Numbered from the stretch's first letter, positions 52,288 to 60,280 are shown. The stretch is 64,000 bases of DNA from Subdoligranulum variabile (GCA_003343905.1 QAKI01000057.1:62001-126000), one strand, 5' to 3'. Program-made: numbers and translations. Notes: generated by a model not told the origin, from the letters alone.

Positions 52288-52317
52288 AGCATAGTATAAA
52301 TTTATAGAAAGGGTCAA
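52288..52317 (-). promoter_or_regulatory. Weak leftward promoter candidate inside the segment
   Basis: On the minus strand TTGACC and TATGCT are 18 bp apart. Transcripts from it would start almost within the hairpin 52240-52283, so productive output to the helicase is doubtful. Confidence 0.25.
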
Positions 52318-52354
52318 GAAACAGACCGGCGGCTCCCACTCAGCCTGTCGGTCT
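52318..52354 (-). terminator. Second leftward terminator-like hairpin
   Basis: On the minus strand AGACCG...CGGTCT with an inner GGCT/AGCC pairing is followed by GTTTCTTG. It is an imperfect stem, weaker than the one at 52240-52283. Confidence 0.45.
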
Positions 52355-52384
52355 TGTTCGCGGTGTCAGTTTATGGTATCTGTA

Positions 52385-52413
52385 TTGAATTATCAGTCTT
52401 CCTATGTTATAAT
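52385..52413 (+). promoter_or_regulatory. Strong sigma-A promoter in the invertible segment
   Basis: TTGAAT and a perfect TATAAT are separated by 17 bp. It points right; transcription should start near 52420 and reach the terminator at 52452-52494 after about 75 bases. No gene lies in between, so it is silent for coding purposes in this orientation. Confidence 0.85.
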
Positions 52414-52451
52414 TAACGTGGATATTGGTTATAAAAATAGATATACTTTCC

Positions 52452-52494
52452 GGCATCACAACAAAACGCTGATTTTGTTGTGGTGCTTTTTTGC
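52452..52494 (+). terminator. Rho-independent terminator built on the right inverted repeat
   Basis: GCATCACAACAAAA pairs with TTTTGTTGTGGTGC (14 bp, one wobble) around CGCTGA and is followed by TTTTTTG. Its 5' arm and loop are the 19-bp IR. The 9-bp core ACAACAAAA/TTTTGTTGT persists after inversion, so rightward transcripts stop before the recombinase gene in both states. Confidence 0.88.
52458..52476 (+). repeat. Right inverted repeat of the switch (IRR)
   Basis: ACAACAAAACGCTGATTTT, a perfect inverted copy of 52200-52218. It is embedded in the terminator hairpin, 29 bp from the recombinase stop codon. Confidence 0.95.
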
Positions 52495-52505
52495 ATAGAA
52501 CTGCA

Positions 52506-53399
52506 CTACAAAAGTAGATGGAGCCGCTCCAACAGCCGTGCATGTGCAATCCCCGTTTCCATAATATAGATGCGGGTCGTTTCGATGCTTGCATGGCCAA
52601 GAAGATCAGCCAGTTTCGCTATGTCCTTATCAATTGCATAAAACGTTTTGGCAAATAAATGTCGTAAATTGTGGGGAAAGACCTTGCGCGAGTCCACACC
52701 GGCAGCCTTGCAGAGCGCACGCATTTCTCGCCAGAGGTTGGACCTATCCAGTGGTTTTCCCCCTGAGGTCAAAAAGACTGATTCGGTGCACTGTACACTT
52801 TCTTCCTTTGTACTTTCCTGCGGCCAACGCTGTATCTGTTTCAGGTATCGTTTGAGTCGTTTGCACAGCGTTCTGGGGAGCAAAATCTCACGACACTTTC
52901 CCTTTCCGGTAACCGTTACTCGTCCCGTACTTACAGCCGCCACTGTAATAAATCGCAGTTCGCCTACCCGGATCCCGGTCGAGCAGATTGTCTGCATAAC
53001 CAGGCACAGCCGCTGCTTGCCTTGCGCCCGCGCTGTCTGCAATAGACGCAAATATTCCGTGCGGCTCAGGTCGCGGCCTTGCTCCCGAAACACTTTTCGT
53101 TGTCTCCTCACCTGCTTTACACAATGTTCTGGATGACCAAGAAAACGAAAAAAGCTGTTGACAGCTGCCAATTTTGTGTTGACTGTAGATGGCTGCAGTC
53201 CTTGAATCATGAGTGATTTTTTCCAATTTTGCAAAGTCTCTTTGTTGCATTTAGGGTCATCTCCTGATTTTTTACAAAATTCAGAAAATATCTCACATGT
53301 GCGAACGTATTCAATGACTGTGGCAAGACTATATTCTCGGTGGAGCAAAGCTTGCCTAAAGCTTTGGATGTGGTGCGGCAGAATAAAAAGAGCTGGCAT
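52506..53399 (-). CDS. Tyrosine site-specific recombinase (Xer/integrase family), probable invertase of the adjacent switch
   Basis: A 297-residue tyrosine recombinase. The N-terminal SAM-like core-binding domain is at about 10-100 ('YSLATVIEYVRTCEIFSEFC'). The catalytic domain has Arg144 ('STGIRVGELRF'), Lys166/168 ('TGKGKCREILLP'), His243-x-x-Arg246 ('FPHNLRHLFAKTF'), His269 ('LLGHASIETTRIYI') and Tyr278. All active-site residues are present. It is short and Xer-like, without an arm-binding domain, as in recombinases that invert promoters. Start ATG 53399 has GAGGAGG at nine bases; the frame to 53444 has none. Confidence 0.92.
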   Translation of the reverse strand: MPALFILPHHIQSFRQALLHREYSLATVIEYVRTCEIFSEFCKKSGDDPKCNKETLQNWKKSLMIQGLQPSTVNTKLAAVNSFFRFLGHPEHCVKQVRRQRKVFREQGRDLSRTEYLRLLQTARAQGKQRLCLVMQTICSTGIRVGELRFITVAAVSTGRVTVTGKGKCREILLPRTLCKRLKRYLKQIQRWPQESTKEESVQCTESVFLTSGGKPLDRSNLWREMRALCKAAGVDSRKVFPHNLRHLFAKTFYAIDKDIAKLADLLGHASIETTRIYIMETGIAHARLLERLHLLL

Positions 53400-53793
53400 T
53401 ATTGGATTCCTCCTCATAAACTCAAATGCCAAAGCATCATTCATATCCGACTTAATATACTATGACATTAGAGCAAACATGCTATTTAGTGATAACTCAT
53501 ATTATACAAGCAATCCCCATCGAACATATACCTTTTACCGTTACAGCACCAAGCAAATATCATATATAATTAAAAAATAGCATTTATGTCTTTTGGGGCC
53601 ATGCTATAATTTATTCTCGAAACCGCTATTTACCAGTAATCTTATCGCTCCTGATAATCTGCTGGTGTTATCCAAAATGTTCTTTTTGCAAGATGAAATA
53701 CCACTTTCCAGACAGTTAGACGCTTCCAAAGATCAAAAGAACTTCCATCAAAAACGTTATATACTTTTCCCGATTCAAGTGGCCCCGGTACAC
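53400..53793. other. AT-rich spacer upstream of the recombinase
   Basis: No convincing gene. It is very AT-rich, with several TATAAT-like boxes on both strands (for example TGCTATAAT near 53603-53611 on the plus strand), and presumably contains the recombinase promoter. No direct repeat of the tRNA-Pro 3' end was noticed here. Confidence 0.5.
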
Positions 53794-53830
53794 AAAAAAG
53801 GACCACGGAACTTTCGTTCCGCGGTCCTTT
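53788..53830 (-). terminator. Rho-independent terminator after tRNA-Pro
   Basis: On the minus strand AAAGGACCGCGGAAC pairs with GTTCCGTGGTCCTTT with a GAAA loop, followed by a T run. It ends the tRNA transcript just before the AT-rich spacer. Confidence 0.9.
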
Positions 53831-53851
53831 GCTGCCTTGGCGGCTCTTGTT

Positions 53852-53928
53852 TGGTCCGAGTGGCGAGAGTCGAACTCACGGCCTCTTGAACCCCATTCAA
53901 GCGCGCTACCAAACTGCGCTACACCCGG
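53852..53928 (-). tRNA. tRNA-Pro (anticodon GGG)
   Basis: Cloverleaf: acceptor CCGGGTG/CACTCGG, D stem GCGC/GCGC, anticodon stem CTTGA/TCAAG with loop ATGGGGT (anticodon GGG, reads CCC), T stem GTGAG/CTCGC with TTCGACT, and an encoded CCA. It stands at the border between the AT-rich island and the core. Confidence 0.95.
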
Positions 53929-54064
53929 TTAGAACCGAGCCGCCTCAAGTCAGCTTAGTTATTATACGTCTTTTTCTTTGAAAAGTCAATACGTTTTTTC
54001 GGATTTTTTAAAGTTTTTTTGTGAATTGCATTGTATCGCTTGTTTTTTTACAAAAACCTTCTTT

Positions 54065-54733
54065 TTATTCCTTTTTCTTGGAACCAAAACGGTATTCCGT
54101 GCCGTTTTTCAGGCGCGTAATGTTCGAGCGGTGCAGCCAGATGACCATAGCCGCCATGATCACGCAGCAGATCGTACTGAACACCAATGTGGGCGCGCTG
54201 GCCCCCATCAGGATCCAGTAGATCAGCGTGACTACCGGGAACAGCGCCGCCACCATAATGCTGCCCAGCGATACGATGCGCGAGAATGCGAACTGCACCA
54301 GAAAAACCACCAGCAGGATCAGGCAGACCAGCGGGCTGATAGACAAAGCTGCACCGGCGCCTACCAGCACACACTTGCCGCCCTTGAACCCGAAGTACAG
54401 CGGGCGGCTGTGCCCGATCATGCAGAAGATGGCTGCCAAGTACGCGCCGCAGACTGGGTCCAGCAGGCTGTCGGTACCGATCAGGCTCATGAACAGCAGG
54501 CGCCCCAGGCAGGTCGCCAGGACGCCCTTGCCCACGTCCCCGATGATGGTAATGACCGCAGGAAGTTTGCCGTAGGTGCGCAGCACGTTCGTCATGCCCG
54601 CATTGCCGCTGCCGTGGTTGCGTACATCGTCATTGAACATGATCCTGGATACCAGCACGCCGAACAGGATGCTACCCAGCAGATACCCCGCCAGCGCCGT
54701 CAGCACACAGGCCGCTATTACATGAAGCACCAT
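54065..54733 (-). CDS. plsY: Acyl-phosphate:glycerol-3-phosphate acyltransferase PlsY
   Basis: A 222-residue integral membrane protein: 'LAGYLLGSILFGVLVSRI', motif 1 'DVRNHGSGNAGMTNVLRTYGK' (GSGNxGxTNxxR), motif 2 'HSRPLYFGFKGGKCVLVGAG' (GGKxVxxxxG), and 'RIVSLGSI' (motif 3). It makes lysophosphatidate from acyl phosphate and glycerol-3-phosphate. It follows der by 4 bp as in other Clostridia. The C-terminus is strongly basic. Confidence 0.96.
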   Translation of the reverse strand: MVLHVIAACVLTALAGYLLGSILFGVLVSRIMFNDDVRNHGSGNAGMTNVLRTYGKLPAVITIIGDVGKGVLATCLGRLLFMSLIGTDSLLDPVCGAYLAAIFCMIGHSRPLYFGFKGGKCVLVGAGAALSISPLVCLILLVVFLVQFAFSRIVSLGSIMVAALFPVVTLIYWILMGASAPTLVFSTICCVIMAAMVIWLHRSNITRLKNGTEYRFGSKKKE

Positions 54734-54737
54734 AAAC

Positions 54738-56081
54738 TCACACCTTCCCCGCTTTTACCGAACCGTCGCCGTGTTCCCGCGTGATCATTCGGATCGGCGT
54801 GCCGGTAAGACCGAATGTTTCACGGATCTGATTTTCCAGATAACGCTGATACGAGAAATGGAACAGCGCTTTCTGGTTGACAAAGCAGACGAATGTCGGC
54901 GGGCGGCTGGCTGTCTGGGTCATGTAGAACACCTTCAGGCGCTTGCCTTTATCCGAAGGCGGCTGCACCTTGGCCGTCGCGCGGGCCAGCATCTCGTTCA
55001 AAGCGCCGGTCGGCACACGGGTCCCGTTCTGCACGTCCACATAGTGGATCGTTTCAAACAGCTTATCCACCCGCTGGCCGGTCTTGGCGCTGATGAACAC
55101 GATCGGCGCATAGGACATGAAGCTGAAGTCCTCCTGCAGCTGCTTGCGCATGGCATCCATGGTATAGGTGTCCTTTTCGACGGCATCCCATTTGTTCACC
55201 GCAATGATGCACGCCTTGCCCTGCTCATGGGCATACCCGGCTACCTTGGAATCCTGTTCCGTAAAGCCCACCGTCGCGTCGATCATAATGACACACACAC
55301 GGCTGCGCTCCACTGCCGCCAGACTACGCAGGACACTGTATCGCTCCACACCGCTTTCGACCTTGCCCTTCTTGCGCAGGCCCGCCGTATCGGTAAATAT
55401 GAACTTGCCGTACTTGTTCTCTACCAGCGTATCAATGGCGTCGCGCGTCGTGCCCGCTTCATTGGCGACGATCAGGCGGTTTTCGCCCAGGATGTGGTTG
55501 ATAAGGCTGGACTTGCCCACGTTGGGCCGCCCGATGACCGCTACCGTGATACGGTCGCCCTCATCCTCGTCCTCCTGCCCGAAATCCAGGTGGGCACAGA
55601 CCGCGTCCAGCAGGTCGCCGGTGCCGTGGCCATGCACGCCGGATACCGGGACCAGTTCGCCCAGGCCCAGGGAATAGAAATCGTACAGTTCCATCGGCGG
55701 TTCGCCGACGCGGTCGCATTTATTGACCGCCAGCACGACCGGCTTGCCGCTGCGCATCAGCATACCGGCAATATCCTGGTCCTGCGGCGTCACACCGGCC
55801 GTCAGCTCGGTCACCATAATGATACAGTCCGCCGAATCGATCGCGATCTGCGCCTGTTCCCGCATATGGGCCAGCAGGCCGTCATCGATCCGGGGTTCGA
55901 TACCGCCGGTATCTACCAGCAGAAATGTATGCCCGCACCACTCGCAATCGCAGAAAATGCGGTCACGGGTCACGCCGGGCGTATCTTCCACAATGGCCAG
56001 CCGCTGGCCGGTCAGCTTGTTGAAGATCGTGGATTTTCCCACATTGGGACGCCCCACGATGGCAACGATCGGTTTTGCCAT
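54738..56081 (-). CDS. der: Ribosome biogenesis GTPase Der (EngA)
   Basis: About 447 residues with two tandem GTPase domains (G1 'GRPNVGKSTIFNKLTG' and 'GRPNVGKSSLINHILG'; G3 'DTGGIE' and 'DTAGLR'; G4 'NKCD' and 'NKWD') and a C-terminal KH-like domain ('RLKVFYMTQTASRPPTFVCFVN'). Acts in 50S assembly. ATG 56081 is chosen because AGGAGG lies ten bases upstream; GTG 56090 is too close to that site. Confidence 0.97.
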   Translation of the reverse strand: MAKPIVAIVGRPNVGKSTIFNKLTGQRLAIVEDTPGVTRDRIFCDCEWCGHTFLLVDTGGIEPRIDDGLLAHMREQAQIAIDSADCIIMVTELTAGVTPQDQDIAGMLMRSGKPVVLAVNKCDRVGEPPMELYDFYSLGLGELVPVSGVHGHGTGDLLDAVCAHLDFGQEDEDEGDRITVAVIGRPNVGKSSLINHILGENRLIVANEAGTTRDAIDTLVENKYGKFIFTDTAGLRKKGKVESGVERYSVLRSLAAVERSRVCVIMIDATVGFTEQDSKVAGYAHEQGKACIIAVNKWDAVEKDTYTMDAMRKQLQEDFSFMSYAPIVFISAKTGQRVDKLFETIHYVDVQNGTRVPTGALNEMLARATAKVQPPSDKGKRLKVFYMTQTASRPPTFVCFVNQKALFHFSYQRYLENQIRETFGLTGTPIRMITREHGDGSVKAGKV

Positions 56082-56097
56082 GTCTGCCACTCCTCCT

Positions 56098-57435
56098 TTA
56101 CCTTGCTTCCCTCTTGCTCCTTCGTATGCGCTTGTGGGCGCTCAAACACGCTTTGCAGCACCCGCCGCCATCCGTGGGGATCGAAATAACCCGGCAGCCC
56201 AGCGCTTCGGCCAGCTGCGGCAGGGTCACATCGTCCAGGAAGCGGTCTTTTTCATCCCGCAGCATCACTTCCGGCACGGCCAAAAGGCCGCTTTGCAGCT
56301 TGCCGCGACACTGTTTTATGATGTCGGTCCCGGTGACGAGGCCCGCCACGCTCACATTACCGCCGAAATAGTCGTTCCGGATCGGGTGAACGGTGATCTT
56401 TACCTGGGGATACCGCTCCATCAGCGCCTGCATCGACTGCTCGATGAGCGGCGCCGCCAACGTCCCCGTTACAACATCCATGCTGTGCGGCAGCACCAGC
56501 CCCCGGTAGGCGTCCAGCTCTTCCCGGAAGGTATCATGGTACAGCCGCCACATGCCGACGCCATCCTCCAACTGGGCATACTCGTCATAGAACGCAGCGG
56601 GCGGGATCTCCCGCTCTGCGGTCAGATACCACTCGTCACTGGGGTATACGATACTGCGCCCATGTTCCTGGCGGCAGCGCTGGCTGTATTCTTCCAGAAT
56701 ATCGAGCGTTGCCCGTGCAGAATCCCGGTCGTATGCCTCCAGCTTGTAAAGCCCTTTGCGGTAGCTGGTGATCCCGGCCGGGACCACCGCAATACTGCCC
56801 ACCTGCGGACGCAGGCGCAGCAGATCGTCCAGCGTGCGGCGCAGTTCCGCGCCGTCGTTGACCCCGCGGCAAAGGACCAACTGACAGTTCAGTTCGATCC
56901 CGGCTGCCGCCAGCTTGGGCAGGTAGGCCAGCACTTCGCCGCCGCGCTTATTGGCCAGCATCCGCACCCGAAGCTGCGGATTGGTCGTGTGGACCGAAAC
57001 GAAGATCGGGCTGATGTGCATTTCGATAATGCGGTCGATCTCCCGTTCGCTGAGGTTGGTAAGCGTGATGTAGTTGCCGAACAGAAAGGACAGGCGTTCA
57101 TCGTCATCCTTAAAATAGAGCGGTTCGCGCATACCGGGAGGAAGCTGGTCGATGAAGCAGAACATACAATGGTTTGCGCAGCTGTGCTTTTTATCGCCCA
57201 GATAGGTCTCGAAGTTACAGCCAAAAGGTTCATACTCTGCCTTGTCCACCGCCAGCGCGCGCTGTTCGCCGTTCTGGCAAATTTGCAGGGAAAAATGAGC
57301 CGGCGTCGTATAGAACTGATAGTCCAGCGCGTCGTTGAGCGGGTGTTCATCCACCGCAAGCAGAGCGCACCCTTCCGTGATGCCCAAACGCTGTGCCGGG
57401 GACCCGGCCTCCACAGAAACCACATGCAGCGCCAT
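56098..57435 (-). CDS. DUF512-family radical SAM protein
   Basis: A 445-residue protein: an N-terminal PDZ-like region ('VEAGSPAQRLGITEGCALLAVDEHPLNDALDY'), a radical SAM-type core with 'CANHCMFCFIDQLPPGMREPLYFKDDDERLSFLFGNYITLTN' (key motif CxxxCxxCFIDQLP), and the C-terminal DUF512 part with 'VVTGTLAAPLI', 'IRNDYFGGNVSVAGLVTGTDI', ending in a Cys pair (GGGCCKAC). Family members precede der in Clostridia; function unknown. Start ATG 57435, GGGAGGGAG upstream. Confidence 0.92.
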   Translation of the reverse strand: MALHVVSVEAGSPAQRLGITEGCALLAVDEHPLNDALDYQFYTTPAHFSLQICQNGEQRALAVDKAEYEPFGCNFETYLGDKKHSCANHCMFCFIDQLPPGMREPLYFKDDDERLSFLFGNYITLTNLSEREIDRIIEMHISPIFVSVHTTNPQLRVRMLANKRGGEVLAYLPKLAAAGIELNCQLVLCRGVNDGAELRRTLDDLLRLRPQVGSIAVVPAGITSYRKGLYKLEAYDRDSARATLDILEEYSQRCRQEHGRSIVYPSDEWYLTAEREIPPAAFYDEYAQLEDGVGMWRLYHDTFREELDAYRGLVLPHSMDVVTGTLAAPLIEQSMQALMERYPQVKITVHPIRNDYFGGNVSVAGLVTGTDIIKQCRGKLQSGLLAVPEVMLRDEKDRFLDDVTLPQLAEALGCRVISIPTDGGGCCKACLSAHKRIRRSKREAR

Positions 57436-57507
57436 CGTTTTCTCCCTCCCTTCTGATACAGCCGATAACAAAAATGGGGAAGGCATTGCCCTCCCCTGCT
57501 AGGAAAC

Positions 57508-57693
57508 TTACGCTTCCTTCTTGATGACTTCCTGGCCTTTGTAGTAGCCACACTTGCCGCAAACCTTATGGGGAACCTTCAGTTCGCCACACTGCGGGCA
57601 CTTCACCAGCGTCGGCGCCTCCAGTTTCCAGACGTTAGAGCGACGTTTGTCGCGGCGGGCTTGAGAATGCTTTCTCTTGGGTACGATAGCCAT
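57508..57693 (-). CDS. rpmF: 50S ribosomal protein L32
   Basis: A 61-residue L32 of the zinc-binding type: 'AIVPKRKHSQARRDKRRSNVWKLEAP' and Cys pairs 'CPQCGELKVPHKVCGKCGYYKG' (CxxC...CxxC). Ribosome binding site AAGGAGGTG. It pairs with the upstream YceD-like gene, the usual operon. Confidence 0.98.
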   Translation of the reverse strand: MAIVPKRKHSQARRDKRRSNVWKLEAPTLVKCPQCGELKVPHKVCGKCGYYKGQEVIKKEA

Positions 57694-57717
57694 AATCGGA
57701 CACCTCCTTGGTGAAAT

Positions 57718-58218
57718 TCAACTGAGTAGTTGTTTTAATATGCTAAGCCTCGCATCTGCCGGGGGCGCGGATTCCTCCGCGCGGCAGGTGCATCCTGCCG
57801 ACTTTTTCTTGCCGCAGACGGGGCATAGACCTTGACAATCGGGACTGCAGAGCAGAACCGTCGGGACCTCAAAGATCAGTTCCTGATAGACCAGTTCTTC
57901 CAGGTCCAGGCTTCCTTTTTCAGAGCAGGGCAACTCAAAATCCGGATCTTCCAAATCCCGCTGACGGACCAGATATTCCCGTTGGAACGCATAGTCGCGC
58001 CGCAGTGGTTCCAGGCAGCGGGCGCATTCGGCCTTGATCTGTGCCTTTACACACAGCAGCAACGCCGCGCCATCATCGGTGGGCGTTGCCGAAAAGTCAC
58101 ATTCTGCCGGGGCTGCCAGTTGAAATCCGGTGAAATCCGCTTGCAGAAGGTCCGCCATAAAATGTACCTGATAGGGCACCCTGGCGTTTTCCAGAAAACC
58201 TTGCAGATCAAATTGCAT
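57718..58218 (-). CDS. YceD/DUF177-family protein
   Basis: About 166 residues with the DUF177 core 'VKAQIKAECARCLEPLRRDYAFQREYLV' (CxxC) and the C-terminal Cys block 'LLCSPDCQGLCPVCGKKKSAGCTC', typical of YceD, the conserved partner of rpmF that is tied to 23S rRNA accumulation. Start ATG 58218 with GAGGTG. Co-directional and adjacent to rpmF. Confidence 0.9.
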   Translation of the reverse strand: MQFDLQGFLENARVPYQVHFMADLLQADFTGFQLAAPAECDFSATPTDDGAALLLCVKAQIKAECARCLEPLRRDYAFQREYLVRQRDLEDPDFELPCSEKGSLDLEELVYQELIFEVPTVLLCSPDCQGLCPVCGKKKSAGCTCRAEESAPPADARLSILKQLLS

Positions 58219-58315
58219 AGTACACCTCAAAAGGTTGCTTAAATAGTATACACAAGTGGAGGGGGCTTGTCAACACAAAAAGGACAAAAAGTTGCGGATT
58301 TTTTCAGATTTTTCG

Positions 58316-58350
58316 CAGAAACAGGGCGGGAAGCCGCCTCCCCGCCCTGC
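58316..58350 (-). terminator. Terminator after the small P-loop gene
   Basis: CAGGGCGGG/CCCGCCCTG stem with a 10-nt loop; on the minus strand it is followed by TTTCTG. It lies between the P-loop gene and the YceD-like gene. Confidence 0.65.
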
Positions 58351-58378
58351 CGCAGTCTTAAATACCCGGGTCTGACCC

Positions 58379-58783
58379 TCAGATCACATACTTCTTGAGG
58401 TCTTCCGGCAGATCTTCCACGTTCGCAGAAACCGTAACCACGACTTCGACGTTTTCGGTGATCTTGTCGATGGCCTTCAGGACTTTTTCAGCCGCCACCA
58501 GATCGTGGTCGATGATGCGCAGGATGCCGTCGATGAACAGTTCGGTGATGTCGTAGTTGCCAGCCAGCACACCGGCGACGAAGCCATAGAGCATATCAGC
58601 GCCGGCGACGCCGTACTCGTCCACATCCACCAGACGCGCAGCGTGGTTGATCTCGGTGGTCAGCTTCATGCACTTCTCAATGACGACAATGTTGCCCGAT
58701 GTCGTCTTGGTCGCCTTGTCGATCATCTCGATCATGGTTTTGGTTTTGCCGGCACCTTTGGTTCCAACAATCAGTTTCAGCAT
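58379..58783 (-). CDS. Small P-loop ATP-binding protein, clostridial conserved
   Basis: A 134-residue protein with an N-terminal Walker A 'LIVGTKGAGKTKTMIEMI' and an acidic segment 'LFIDGILRIID' that could act as Walker B. There is no other ATPase domain, so it is much shorter than PilT or kinase families. Similar stand-alone short P-loop proteins occur in Clostridia with unknown role. Ribosome binding site AAAGGAGGTA. It lies 47 bp after pgi. Confidence 0.7.
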   Translation of the reverse strand: MLKLIVGTKGAGKTKTMIEMIDKATKTTSGNIVVIEKCMKLTTEINHAARLVDVDEYGVAGADMLYGFVAGVLAGNYDITELFIDGILRIIDHDLVAAEKVLKAIDKITENVEVVVTVSANVEDLPEDLKKYVI

Positions 58784-58830
58784 AGCGGGTACCTCCTTTA
58801 TTCGTGGGCGCCTTACGGCGCATTGTTCCG

Positions 58831-60165
58831 TCAGTCCTGCAGCTTTGCTTCCAGCTCGGCCTTGCGGTCCTCGTAGCCGGGTTTGCCAAGCAGCGCGAAC
58901 ATATTTTTCTTGTAGCTTTCAACGCCCGGCTGGTCAAACGGGTTGACAGAGAGCAGATAGCCGGACACCGCGCAGGCTTTCCAGAAGAAGTAGATCAGTT
59001 CGCCGATGTCATGGGCATTCAGCGCGTCTACTTCGATCACGCCCAGCGGCACGCCGCCGTCGGTGTGCGCCAGGATGGTGCCTTCCATCGCCTTGCGGTT
59101 GACGATGCTCATATTCTGCCCGGCCAGGAAATTCAGGCCGTCAAAGTTGCCTTCCAGCGGTTCAATGAAGAAGTCCTCGCGGGTGTTCTTCACATCCACA
59201 TAGGTCTCAAACATGACCCGGCTGCCGTCCTGCAGGAACTGGCCCATCGAATGCAGATCGGTGGAGAAGATGCAGGAAGTAGGCATCAGGCCCTTCTGGT
59301 CCTTGCCCTCGCTTTCGCCAAAGAGCTGCTTGTACCATTCGTTCATCATCGTGAAGTCCGGCTCAAAGCAGGCCAGCGTCTCCACGCTCTTGCCCTTGCG
59401 GTACAGGATGTTGCGGGTCATGGCGTAACGATAGGCGTCGTTGTCCATGCTGCAGCGGCCGAACTTTTCGCGGCCGTCCGCGGCGCCCTGCATGAGCTCG
59501 TCAATGTCGATGCCCGCACAGGCGATGGGCAGCAGGCCCACCGCGGTCAGGACCGAATAACGGCCGCCGACATCGTCAGGCACCACGAAGGTGGGCCAGC
59601 CCTGTTCATCAGCCAGCTGCTTCAGCGTGCCCTTTGCCCGGTCGGTGGTAGCGTAAATGCGCTTGTTGGCTTCTTCCGGGCCGACGGCATCTTCCAACAA
59701 CTTGCGCAGGACACGGAACGCCAGCGCGGTTTCGGTGGTGGTGCCGGACTTGGAGATCACGTTGATGGAAAAACGCTTGCCCTTCGTCAGCTTGATGATG
59801 TCGTTGAGCGCCGACGGCGAAATAGTATTGCCGCAGAAGTAGATCTTCAGGCCGTCGTCCAGTTCGTTGTGATACTGGCCGCGGACGGCTTCCACCACGG
59901 CGCGCGCGCCCAGGTAAGAACCGCCGATACCGGCGACGAGCAGCACGTCGGAATCCGAACGGATCTTCTGCGCAGCTTCCTTGATACGGGCAAACTCTTC
60001 CTTGTCATAAGTAACAGGCAGGTCAAGCCAGCCCAGGAAATCATTGCCAAAACCGGTTTTGGTTTCCAACTGCTTATGGGCCAGCTCGACCTGCGGGTAG
60101 ATCGCCTCATATTCTTCAGGACGGATAAATTTAACCAGATGTTTGCCGTTATATTTAACAGCCAT
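58831..60165 (-). CDS. pgi: Glucose-6-phosphate isomerase
   Basis: A 444-residue protein of the short Gram-positive PGI type: 'LLVAGIGGSYLGARAVVEAV', 'VISKSGTTTETALAFRVLR' (SKSGTTxE), 'DDVGGRYSVLTAVGLLP' (PGI signature), and 'FDQPGVESYKKNMFALLGKPG' at the end with the catalytic Lys. It converts glucose-6-phosphate and fructose-6-phosphate. Start ATG 60165 with AAGGAGGAG. Confidence 0.97.
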   Translation of the reverse strand: MAVKYNGKHLVKFIRPEEYEAIYPQVELAHKQLETKTGFGNDFLGWLDLPVTYDKEEFARIKEAAQKIRSDSDVLLVAGIGGSYLGARAVVEAVRGQYHNELDDGLKIYFCGNTISPSALNDIIKLTKGKRFSINVISKSGTTTETALAFRVLRKLLEDAVGPEEANKRIYATTDRAKGTLKQLADEQGWPTFVVPDDVGGRYSVLTAVGLLPIACAGIDIDELMQGAADGREKFGRCSMDNDAYRYAMTRNILYRKGKSVETLACFEPDFTMMNEWYKQLFGESEGKDQKGLMPTSCIFSTDLHSMGQFLQDGSRVMFETYVDVKNTREDFFIEPLEGNFDGLNFLAGQNMSIVNRKAMEGTILAHTDGGVPLGVIEVDALNAHDIGELIYFFWKACAVSGYLLSVNPFDQPGVESYKKNMFALLGKPGYEDRKAELEAKLQD

Positions 60166-60280
60166 CTTCGGCTCCTCCTTTATGTTTTGATTGTCTTCAT
60201 GATACCGTTTTACGTCGGTATTGTCAAGCAAATGCCCTGTATTTTTTGCGACTTTTTCATGAACATTGCACAAAATCTTC

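Larger units (their letters stand above)
52219..52457. other. Putative invertible promoter segment (239 bp)
   Basis: This is the DNA between two perfect 19-bp inverted repeats, next to a tyrosine recombinase gene. It contains a near-consensus promoter pointing right (52385-52413) and terminator-like hairpins pointing left (52240-52283, 52318-52354), with no convincing coding sequence. In the present orientation the promoter faces away from the helicase. After inversion it would face the helicase. The structure matches known recombinase-controlled promoter switches; inversion itself is inferred. Confidence 0.8.

Noticed and set aside
52251..52307. An 18-codon plus-strand frame with a nearby GGGAGG inside the invertible segment
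   Set aside because: Its first half lies in the terminator-like hairpin, the spacing to the ribosome binding site is long and there is no family resemblance. Kept only as a remote possibility.
53852..53928. tRNA-Pro as attachment site of an integrated element
   Set aside because: I looked for a second copy of the tRNA 3' end near the other island border (36.5-36.8 kb) and beside the recombinase and saw none. The inverted repeat next to the recombinase is a better explanation of its role.
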